From Pseudomonas sp. AN-1 (lineage in GTDB: Bacteria; Pseudomonadota; Gammaproteobacteria; Pseudomonadales; Pseudomonadaceae): a stretch of 64,000 nt of DNA. The stretch spans positions 4,278,001 to 4,342,000 of the forward strand of contig NZ_CP139195.1 in NCBI RefSeq assembly GCF_034057115.1. Reading direction: 5' to 3'. This document shows, one piece after another, positions 17,221 to 24,309 of the stretch; within the stretch, counting starts at the first letter, position 1, and the number at the start of each line of letters is the position of its first letter. The notes beneath the pieces are model-generated. The model had not been told where the DNA came from, did not search any database, and saw only the letters and a program-made list of their open reading frames with translations. A program made the position numbers and the translations under genes.

Positions 17221-17629
17221 TGATTGCTCACGGCGTTCCGGCTTGAGCTGTAGCGCTCCTGCATGAGTGGCGCCCTGGGGGGGGGAAGGCTAAAAGCTTG
17301 ACATTTCATGTGATTGGTCTAGCTTCTGTTGGGCGGTGTGGTGCGCAGGGCTCTCTGGAGAGCCTTGTTCACGCACATGCGCTCGAGGACCGGGACTCCT
17401 TGGCAGGACGTGGCTGGCCAGACAGAAAGGGTGATGCCGCTACTGGAGCGATGCAGACTTGCAGACGGCGGTTAGCACTTGGACGAAGATTCTGCCCGCG
17501 AGCATGCCCCGTCAGGATGCGCAAGTTTTCCCGGTGTGACGACCCGGCAGGCAGTCCTCACGGCCAACCAGGGACTGGTCGTAGTGGGAGCCATTGTCTG
17601 GGGAGGCAAACAAGGTTCGCGAGTCTTTT
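17221..17629. other. Intergenic region before the AraC-type regulator
   Basis: No supported ORF. TTGACA at 17298-17303 with a weak TAGCTT at 17320-17325 (16-bp spacing) is a candidate promoter for the regulator. An alternative TTG start for the regulator lies at 17594. Confidence 0.4.
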
Positions 17630-18544
17630 ATGGGCACTACAAGAAAAACAAATATTGCCGGCTTTGAAGAGTGGTGCGGTCGCATCAATCAGGCATGCGG
17701 CTGCTTTGCCGCAAAGCCCCTGGGAGTGGGTTTTCAGGGGGCCGTGCGTACGCACAGGAACGGCGCGCTCAACCTGAGCATTGTCGACGCCGCACAAGCC
17801 CAGTTGTATCGCGGCGAGCATGAGGTGATGCGCGGAGGTACCGATATCTATTACGCGGGTTTCCAGTTGCAGGGCTCTGCCCGCATGCAGCAGGCCGGCA
17901 GAATCGTCACGCTCATGCCGGGAGACATCATCCTGATCGACTCCACTCGGCCAAGCAGCTTTATCTATGGGGACCACTCCCGGCAGCTTTCCCTGGTCCT
18001 TCCCAGGCATTGTGTCGAGCAGGGCCTGGGGCCCGCAGATGCTCTCGGTGGCCTGCACATCTCCGCGGACTCTCCACTAGCTGTGTTGGCTGCGCGCCTG
18101 GTGCTTGAGTCGAGTCGCCAGGAGAGCATGGACGAGAAGGAGAGCGAAGCTGCTCTGGGCGCACTGGTGAATCTGCTGCGTCCGGTCATAAGGAGCTCCG
18201 AGCTGGATACCGATGTGCATGAGCGGATGTATCAGAAAGCCATTCGGTATATCGAGCAGAACATCCGCTCCGAGACACTGTGCCCGGAGTCGCTTGCACG
18301 GGAGGTGGGGGTTTCCGTTCGGGGCTTGTATCGAATATTCGCCGGGAAGGGTATGGGCGTTGGGGCGTATATCAGGAGTCGCCGCCTGGATCTCTGTGCG
18401 GAAAGCATTCGTAGCGCGGGTAATGGGCAGAAAATTTCGTCTCATGCCTATGCTTGGGGCTTTTCGGACGTCAGTCACTTCATCAATGCTTTCAAGGGGC
18501 GTTTCGGGATTACTCCAGGAGAGTATCGCCGGCGTCATATCTGA
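17630..18544 (+). CDS. AraC-family regulator, FeaR-like
   Basis: A 304-residue regulator from ATG 17630. The N-terminal half has an AraC-binding-like domain (LQGSARMQQAGRIVTLMPGDIILIDSTRP, the FeaR-type cupin signature). The C-terminal 100 residues hold two helix-turn-helix units (CPESLAREVGVSVRGLYRIF and SSHAYAWGFSDVSHFINAFKGRFG). FeaR activates amine oxidase and aldehyde dehydrogenase genes for phenethylamine and tyramine use, so control of the aau-aldehyde dehydrogenase genes upstream is the simplest proposal. A TTG start at 17594 would add 12 residues. Confidence 0.82.
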   Translation: MGTTRKTNIAGFEEWCGRINQACGCFAAKPLGVGFQGAVRTHRNGALNLSIVDAAQAQLYRGEHEVMRGGTDIYYAGFQLQGSARMQQAGRIVTLMPGDIILIDSTRPSSFIYGDHSRQLSLVLPRHCVEQGLGPADALGGLHISADSPLAVLAARLVLESSRQESMDEKESEAALGALVNLLRPVIRSSELDTDVHERMYQKAIRYIEQNIRSETLCPESLAREVGVSVRGLYRIFAGKGMGVGAYIRSRRLDLCAESIRSAGNGQKISSHAYAWGFSDVSHFINAFKGRFGITPGEYRRRHI

Positions 18545-18583
18545 GCTTTTCTGAATGGGCTCCGGTGTTTTTGGCCATGCCGC

Positions 18584-18706
18584 CTAAATCCGCCGGCCGG
18601 AGGCGAACCAGCCGGTCCGGCCGCCACCTTCGGCCGCGACCTGACGGTGGACAACGGTTTCCGCGAGGACAGCCGGGTCAACCTGCGTCTGCTCTACGCG
18701 TTCTGA
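18584..18706 (+). pseudogene. C-terminal remnant of an outer-membrane beta-barrel protein
   Basis: The last 27 codons of this frame read ATFGRDLTVDNGF, then REDSRVNLRLLYAF and a stop. Alternating hydrophobic residues and a terminal Phe are the mark of an outer-membrane barrel's final strand. There is no start or upstream barrel sequence in frame. It looks like the stump of a deleted porin or receptor gene at the edge of the catabolic island. Confidence 0.4.
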
Positions 18707-18861
18707 GTGCGGATTAGGGGCTGTCGGGCGGTGGCCATGGCGCGTCTAGTCGGTATCGCCCGGCGGATAACCGCTAGAATGCCGGGCCTGGGCAATGGTG
18801 CTCGCCGCCGTTGCCTGTCCCCCTTCGGGTCGAGCCGATCGACCCTCTTGCGAGGCTGCCC

Positions 18862-19548
18862 ATGAAACGTTTTGTCCTGCTCGACACCGCCGCGATTCCC
18901 GACAACGGCGGCGCCCTGTGCCTGTTCGAGCACGGCGACGACTTCGTGATCAAGATCCAGGGCGGCCACGGTGGCCAGTTGATGAACACGCGCATGCACG
19001 GCTCGGAAGACGCCCTGGCCGAGATCCCCTGCAAGAAGGTCGCCGCGCGGCCCAGCCCGCGGGTGCTGATCGGCGGCCTGGGCATGGGCTTCACCCTGGC
19101 CTCCGCGCTCAGGCACCTGGGCGACAACGGCGAGGTGGTGGTGGCCGAGCTGGTGCCCGGGGTGATCGAGTGGAACCGCGGCCCGCTGGGCGAGAAGTCC
19201 GGCTACCCGCTGCGCGACCCGCGCGCCCGGGTGGTCAACGAGGATGTCGCCAGAGTGCTGCAGGCCGAGCCGCAGGGCTTCGATGCGATCATGCTGGACG
19301 TCGACAACGGCCCCGAGGGGCTGACCCAGCAGGCCAACAACTGGCTGTATTCCCTCGACGGCCTGAACGCCTGCGCCCGCGCCCTGCGTCCGCGCGGCAT
19401 CCTTGCCGTGTGGTCGGCCAGCGCCGACCGTGCCTTCTCCGCCCGCCTGGGCAAGGCCGGCTTCAAGGCCGAGGAGGTCAAGGTCTACGCCCACGGCAAC
19501 AAGGGCACCCGCCACACCATCTGGATAGCGGAAAAGCGCCAGGGCTGA
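18862..19548 (+). CDS. Spermidine-synthase-like methyltransferase-fold protein
   Basis: A 228-residue protein with a Rossmann methyltransferase fold: VLIGGLGMGFTLASALR as the nucleotide loop, VVVAELVPGVIEWNRG as the acidic second strand, and DAIMLDVDNGPEGLT. The family is annotated as spermidine-synthase-like. It lacks the full polyamine-binding pocket of true SpeE, so the substrate is uncertain. ATG 18862 is chosen over an in-frame TTG at 18811. It stands as a single gene with its own upstream region. Confidence 0.7.
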   Translation: MKRFVLLDTAAIPDNGGALCLFEHGDDFVIKIQGGHGGQLMNTRMHGSEDALAEIPCKKVAARPSPRVLIGGLGMGFTLASALRHLGDNGEVVVAELVPGVIEWNRGPLGEKSGYPLRDPRARVVNEDVARVLQAEPQGFDAIMLDVDNGPEGLTQQANNWLYSLDGLNACARALRPRGILAVWSASADRAFSARLGKAGFKAEEVKVYAHGNKGTRHTIWIAEKRQG

Positions 19549-19699
19549 GCGGGCGCGGCGCCGCTGGTCCTGTCGGCTTTCGTGTCGGGCGATCCGCGAC
19601 TTTACTTCCCGGGGCGTGGCCTGCGACCGGCCATGCCGTCTGGCCGCGGTATCCGGACGCCAGGCGAACCGGGGCCGTGCACGGCCCGGAGGTGTGACG

Positions 19700-21016
19700 A
19701 TGAATGTCCGCAAAGACAGCCTCGGCAACCCGCTGAGCGGGGCGCAGCCATCCAGCGTGCAGCACTACGAGCAGGCGCTGCACCAGTTCCAGTGCTACTG
19801 CGGCGATCCGCTGGCGACGATCGACGCCGCCATCGCCGAGCGTCCCGATTTCGTCATGGGCCGGGTACTGCACGCCTGGCTCCATCTGCTGGGCACCGAG
19901 CCACTCGGGCTGCCGGTGGCGCGCGACGACCTGGAGCAGGCGCGCCAGTGGCCGGCCAACCCGCGCGAGCAGGCGCATCTGGCCGCCATCGGCCGGCTGG
20001 TCGACGGGCACTGGCATGCGGCGCGGCGCATCCTCGAGGACCTGACCCTCGACCATCCCCTCGACGGCCTCGGCCTGCTGGCCGGCCATGTCCTCGACTT
20101 CTACGTCGGCGATGCGCGCATGCTGCGCGACCGCATCACCCGCGCCTTTCCCGCCTGGTCGCCGGCGATGCCGGGCTACCACGCGCTGCTTGGCATGCAC
20201 GCCTTCGGCCTGGAGGAGTGCGGTGCCTACGCCCGTGCCTCGGCCAGCGGCCACGCCGCCCTGCTGCTGGAGCCGCGCGATGCCTGGGCGCACCACGCCG
20301 TGACCCACGTGCTGGAGATGCAGGGCCGCCAGCACGAAGGCATCGCCTGGATGCGCGACCGCCAGCGGCAGTGGGCCGAGGACAACTTCTTCGCCATCCA
20401 CAACTGGTGGCACCTGGCGCTGTTCCATCTCGACCTCGGCGATACCGCCAGCGTGCTGGAGCTGTTCGACAGCGCCATAGCCGCCAGCCAGTCGCCGCTG
20501 GCGCTCGACCTGGTGGACGCCTCGGCGCTGCTCTGGCGCCTGCACCTGCTCGGCGCCGATGTCGGCGCCCGCTGGCAGGGGGTGGCGGAGCGCTGGCAGG
20601 CCTTCGCCGACAGCGGCCACTACGCCTTCAACGACGCCCACGCGATGATGGCCTTCGCCTGCGCCGGGCGCAGCGAGGCGATCCGGACCCTGCAGGCCGC
20701 CCAGCAACGGGCGATGCAGGGCGATGGCGACAACGCGCGGTTCACCCGAGACGTCGGCGCACCGCTGTGCCAGGCGCTGCTCGCCTTCGTCGAGGGGCAT
20801 CCGGCCCGCACGGTGGAACTGCTGAGGCCGCTGCGCGGCATCGCCCACCGTTTCGGCGGCAGCCACGCGCAGCGCGACCTCATCGACCTGACGCTGCTCG
20901 AGGCCGCCCTGCGTGACGGCCAGCTGGCGCTGGCCCGCGGCCTGGCTGCCGAGCGCGTCGACGCCAAGCCGGGCAGCCCGGCCGCGCGGGTGCTGCTGCG
21001 CCGCGCGGCGGGCTGA
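19700..21016 (+). CDS. Tetratricopeptide-repeat protein, TTC38-like
   Basis: A 438-residue, all-helical soluble protein without a signal peptide. Repeated helix pairs (for example GYHALLGMHAFGLEECGAYA, AWAHHAVTHVLEMQGRQHEG, and HNWWHLALFHLDLGD) match the TTC38-type tetratricopeptide family. It is probably a protein-interaction scaffold; no catalytic site is visible. GGAGG at 19688-19692 sets the ATG at 19700. It begins 151 bp after the previous stop and shares no evident pathway with its neighbours. Confidence 0.75.
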   Translation: MNVRKDSLGNPLSGAQPSSVQHYEQALHQFQCYCGDPLATIDAAIAERPDFVMGRVLHAWLHLLGTEPLGLPVARDDLEQARQWPANPREQAHLAAIGRLVDGHWHAARRILEDLTLDHPLDGLGLLAGHVLDFYVGDARMLRDRITRAFPAWSPAMPGYHALLGMHAFGLEECGAYARASASGHAALLLEPRDAWAHHAVTHVLEMQGRQHEGIAWMRDRQRQWAEDNFFAIHNWWHLALFHLDLGDTASVLELFDSAIAASQSPLALDLVDASALLWRLHLLGADVGARWQGVAERWQAFADSGHYAFNDAHAMMAFACAGRSEAIRTLQAAQQRAMQGDGDNARFTRDVGAPLCQALLAFVEGHPARTVELLRPLRGIAHRFGGSHAQRDLIDLTLLEAALRDGQLALARGLAAERVDAKPGSPAARVLLRRAAG

Positions 21017-21237
21017 TACGGTCGCGAGCAGCCGGCGCGACCATTCCTATGGCCATGAGGCTGACGGCCTCCGCGGTCCACGCCGGGCTCATGCGCCTGG
21101 CGTTGGCCGATTGCCAGGAGTGTGCAGCGCGCTGATGCCGGGTGCCTTGCGCCAGCGGCGGCTGGGGCGAGGCGCAGTCGCCTGGCCGGCTTGCCGGGGC
21201 TCGATTCGCGGATCGGCATCCTCCGCCTTCTGACGCC

Positions 21238-22020
21238 TCAACCGCCCAGCTCCGCCGAAATCCGTGCCGCCGTCAGCAGCAGCGCCTCGCGAAAGCGCGC
21301 CTGCGATTCCGCGCTGTCCATCACCGCATCCGGGCCGGAGAGGTTTATGGCGGCGACCACTTCGCCGAGGTGGTTGCGGATGCCGGTGGCGATGGCGGTG
21401 GAGTAGTCGGAGCGGTGCAGCACCCAGCCGCGCTGGCGGTCGCCGGCGATCAGTTCCTGCAGCTCGGGCAGGGTCTTGGGGGCCGGCGGCGGGTGGTCGT
21501 CGAGGCGCACGTGCAGGTACAGCGCGTCGAGTACCGGCGGGGTCAGGCCGGTGAGCAGGATGCGGCCCATGGCGGTGCAGTGGCAGGGCAGGCGCGTGCC
21601 GATGGGGATGTTCACCGACAGGCGCTGGGCGGCGAAGGCGCGGTACAGGTACAGGCTGTCGGTGTGCTCGCGGATGCTCAGGTGGCAGGACAGCGAGGTG
21701 CGGTCGCGCAGGGCGTTGAGGTGCGGCAGGGCCAGGTCGACCAGGTCGCGGCTGGCCAGGTAGCTGAAGCCGGCGGACACCACCTGCGGGCCGAGTTCCC
21801 AGGTGTTCTTGGCGAGCTTGCGCAGGTAGCCCATCTCCTCGAGGGTGTGGACGATGCGGTAGATCGCCGAGACGCTGACGCCGAGGCGCTCGGCGATCTC
21901 GCTGGTGCCGAGGGTGCGCTGCTGGGCGTTGAACATCTGCAGGATGGAGAGGCCGCGCTGCAGGGCGGGGACCATGTAATCGGTGTCGCGGCCGCTGTCG
22001 AGGTCTTCGGCGATGGTCAT
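21238..22020 (-). CDS. IclR-family transcriptional regulator
   Basis: A 260-residue IclR regulator. The winged helix spans about residues 20-80 (ALQRGLSILQMFNAQQRTLG, TSEIAERLGVSVSAIYRIVH), and the effector domain follows (YLASRDLVDLALPHLNALRD, LPCHCTAMGRILL, CHC being a typical effector-pocket segment). It lies downstream of the sox/mgd operon in the same orientation but is now separated from it by an IS element. It may be a regulator of N-methyl amino acid catabolism, though that is only positional. Confidence 0.8.
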   Translation of the reverse strand: MTIAEDLDSGRDTDYMVPALQRGLSILQMFNAQQRTLGTSEIAERLGVSVSAIYRIVHTLEEMGYLRKLAKNTWELGPQVVSAGFSYLASRDLVDLALPHLNALRDRTSLSCHLSIREHTDSLYLYRAFAAQRLSVNIPIGTRLPCHCTAMGRILLTGLTPPVLDALYLHVRLDDHPPPAPKTLPELQELIAGDRQRGWVLHRSDYSTAIATGIRNHLGEVVAAINLSGPDAVMDSAESQARFREALLLTAARISAELGG

Positions 22021-22048
22021 GGTTGTTCTCCGGGCGGGGGCATTTGAT

Positions 22049-22133
22049 GGTTCCCATGCTCCTGCGTGGGAACCCAGGCGCCGGTGTCCGGGGACGCGGA
22101 GCGTCCCGGGCGTTGCGCTCCCACGCGTGAGCG
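22049..22133. repeat. REP-like palindrome array upstream of the IclR gene
   Basis: Three palindromes follow one another: 22049-22074 (GGTTCCCA...TGGGAACC), 22088-22110 (GGGACGC...GCGTCCC), and the left half of CGCTCCCACGC-GTGA-GCGTGGGAGCG from 22116. The third is interrupted by the IS and resumes at 23583. This is the usual pseudomonad intergenic repeat type. Confidence 0.75.
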
Positions 22134-23582
22134 CTCGTCGTTATACACAAGTCCCGGTGAGCGCGTCGCGGGCCTCAAAAGCGATGACAAAGTCCCGCAA
22201 CCGCTGCAGCCCGGTCCACATTGCCTTGGGCCCGGGTGGCCCATCGTGCTTGCGCCCCAAATAGCCGCCCAGGCTGGCTATCAGCATCACGACCTCACCC
22301 AGCGAGGGGGGAGTCTGTGGCGGCATGCAACGCTTGGCCACCATGTAGGCGGCCCGCCACTCCCGAGCCTCGAACACCAGCTCGCAGCTCAGACCTGGAC
22401 AGCTTCGCCCCAACATCAGGCTGTACAGCACCCGCCATGTCACGACCAGGTAAAGCCCGATGCAGGGCAGTAGTCGCTCTTCGGTCTCCAGCTGCAGTCG
22501 ATTGATCTGGCAACCATTCTTCAGAACGTGGAAGTAAACCTCGATACACCAGCGCACGGCATACCATTCGACGACTGTAACGGCTTGGGCCAGGCCTTCC
22601 ACCGGCAGGCTTGTCAGCAGCAACCACTCCAACGGCTCGACGCCCTCCGGCGGGTGCTCCTCGCAAGCCAGGACGGCATTGATCATGACCTCAGGCAAGC
22701 GATGCCCGACGCGGGACGGTGGTTGCAGCGTGAGACTGGCAGAGCGCAGAGTGACCTGCGCCAGGCGGGCGGGACGTTTCGGGCGCGCCCGTACCTCAAC
22801 CTCGACTTGCCCCAGGCTTGGCGTCGCCGCCACAGAGGCCCACAGCTTGTCGGCAGCACCGCCCAGCACGCGGCGATCCTGTGCTGCGCGCACAATCCAT
22901 TGCGCCCGTGTCGTCGCAGCGACGTCTTCATACTCGACGAACCACTCGTACAGATCACCTTCGGCGTCGGCGAGATTGACGACCTGGCTTTGCGGGAGCT
23001 GCCCCTGTAGCGCACAACTGCTCTGGTAGCTGTCGATCCAGCGTCGACTTTCCTTCTCGTCCACTCCTTTTCCGCGCCGCTCCTTGCGTGGGCTTGGCTC
23101 ATCACGCTGCCACCACTCGGCCGCCACCACGCCCAGACAAACCCGCTCCGGTGTGAATGCCACGGTCGGATGGAGTCGGCGGGGATGCTTCTGCCTCTCC
23201 TTGATGGTGCCCACTCCCTTGGGGCCCAGATTCACCCACTTGTCTAGCTCGGTCGTGTCCTGGGCTAACAGCACCACGGGGCAGCACTCCATGCGCTGCA
23301 AGGTGGCATCCCGATGGGGGGCCAAAACTGTTTCGAAAGTGGCCTTCTCGTTATCGAAGAAACGGTAGGCCGCCATCGTCTCCGCCCAGCTCCGGCAAGC
23401 GGTAGGAATGCTGTTGCGTGGATCTGCACCCAACTGCTCCAGCAGCTTGGCGACACGCGCATTCAATCGCTCATCGCCCAGGTTTGCCGTGCGCATCTCT
23501 TCCTCAGCCCAGCTCGCGGATGACATCCCTGTACTCCCTCGGAAAACCTAAGATGGTGACTGAACTTGTGTATAACGACGAG
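22134..23582 (-). mobile_element. Complete IS4-family insertion sequence (1449 bp)
   Basis: Both ends carry the same perfect 19-bp inverted repeat, CTCGTCGTTATACACAAGT. The element is flanked by a 10-bp target duplication, CGCGTGAGCG, at 22124-22133 and 23583-23592. A single transposase gene fills it, and its stop codon lies inside the left terminal repeat. Removing the element and one duplication restores a perfect REP palindrome. Ends, duplication and gene are intact, so it is likely recent and potentially mobile. Confidence 0.93.
22141..23526 (-). CDS. IS4-family (Tn5-like) DDE transposase
   Basis: A 461-residue transposase similar in layout to Tn5/IS50. An N-terminal DNA-binding part (NLGDERLNARVAKLLEQLG, then AAYRFFDNEKATFETVL) is followed by an RNase H-like core. 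The catalytic triad is visible as Asp90 (LLAQDTTELD), Asp187 (NLADAEGD) and Glu329 in the IS4 signature Tyr322-x2-Arg325-x3-Glu329-x6-Lys336. Length and triad are intact, so it is probably active. Confidence 0.93.
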   Translation of the reverse strand: MSSASWAEEEMRTANLGDERLNARVAKLLEQLGADPRNSIPTACRSWAETMAAYRFFDNEKATFETVLAPHRDATLQRMECCPVVLLAQDTTELDKWVNLGPKGVGTIKERQKHPRRLHPTVAFTPERVCLGVVAAEWWQRDEPSPRKERRGKGVDEKESRRWIDSYQSSCALQGQLPQSQVVNLADAEGDLYEWFVEYEDVAATTRAQWIVRAAQDRRVLGGAADKLWASVAATPSLGQVEVEVRARPKRPARLAQVTLRSASLTLQPPSRVGHRLPEVMINAVLACEEHPPEGVEPLEWLLLTSLPVEGLAQAVTVVEWYAVRWCIEVYFHVLKNGCQINRLQLETEERLLPCIGLYLVVTWRVLYSLMLGRSCPGLSCELVFEAREWRAAYMVAKRCMPPQTPPSLGEVVMLIASLGGYLGRKHDGPPGPKAMWTGLQRLRDFVIAFEARDALTGTCV

Positions 23583-23602
23583 CGCGTGAGCGTGGGAGCG
23601 AT
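23583..23602. repeat. Right-hand target duplication and right half of the interrupted REP
   Basis: CGCGTGAGCG (23583-23592) is the right copy of the IS target duplication. It continues into TGGGAGCG, the second arm of the palindrome whose first arm lies at 22116-22126. Confidence 0.85.
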
Positions 23603-23626
23603 CAGAGGCGGGGCAGATTTGGCGCC

Positions 23627-24307
23627 TCACAGCAGCGCGTCGATCCCCGCCGGCTGGCCGCCGAACTCGTCCATGGCATCCAGCAGCGCGTCCCAGAAGT
23701 AGTTCGCCGAGGCGCGGTCGCAGAGGATGTGGAAACACGGCAGCTCGCCTTCCGGCAGATTGACGATGATGACGTTGATCCGCGCCGCCGAGGTCTGCGC
23801 CACCGCACCGACCGGGAAGGCCGCGGGGCTCAGGTCGACGCCGCAGAGCTTGGCCATCACCTCGGCGATGTGCGCGCCGGTGAGCAGCAGCCAGGCGTGG
23901 CTGTCCTGGCGCGGCAGCAGGTAGTTGGCCGTCGCGCCGAACTGCCAGTTGGCCTCCTCGGCGGCGATGCGCGCGCCGGCGTCGCGCAGGCTGCCGAGCA
24001 GCAGGTACTCGGTCTGCGACAGGCGCGCCACGTGGCTGCCGTCGGCCTGGGTCAGCGCCCGGTTGGGCGCCTCCGGCAGGGCATAGCCGCGCGCGGTGAG
24101 GTACTCGGCGGCCGCGGCGCCGCGAAAGCCGACGCGCGCCAGGTTGGTCAGGTCGAGCAGCGCGCAGCGTTGCAGCTGGGCGCTTTCGTCATGCTCGCCG
24201 TAGTGGGCGACTATCACGCTGTCGCCCAGGCGGCCGAGGGTGGCACCGGCCTGCTGGCGGTACAGCGGGCTGCGTTCGATGCATTGCTGGGCTTGCAGAG
24301 AGGCCAT
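23627..24307 (-). CDS. soxG: Gamma subunit of sarcosine oxidase / N-methylglutamate dehydrogenase (SoxG/MgdD-type)
   Basis: A 226-residue SoxG-family protein. Typical features are CALLDLTNLARVGFRG near the front, the middle LTQADGSHVARLSQTEYLLL, and the C-terminal CFHILCDRASANYFWDALLDAM. It is the smallest but one subunit of the heterotetramer and has a fold related to the folate-binding half of the alpha subunit. It starts 2 bp after the alpha-subunit stop and is the last gene of the operon. The IS inserted beyond its 3' end does not disturb it. Confidence 0.85.
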   Translation of the reverse strand: MASLQAQQCIERSPLYRQQAGATLGRLGDSVIVAHYGEHDESAQLQRCALLDLTNLARVGFRGAAAAEYLTARGYALPEAPNRALTQADGSHVARLSQTEYLLLGSLRDAGARIAAEEANWQFGATANYLLPRQDSHAWLLLTGAHIAEVMAKLCGVDLSPAAFPVGAVAQTSAARINVIIVNLPEGELPCFHILCDRASANYFWDALLDAMDEFGGQPAGIDALL

Positions 24308-24309
24308 GA

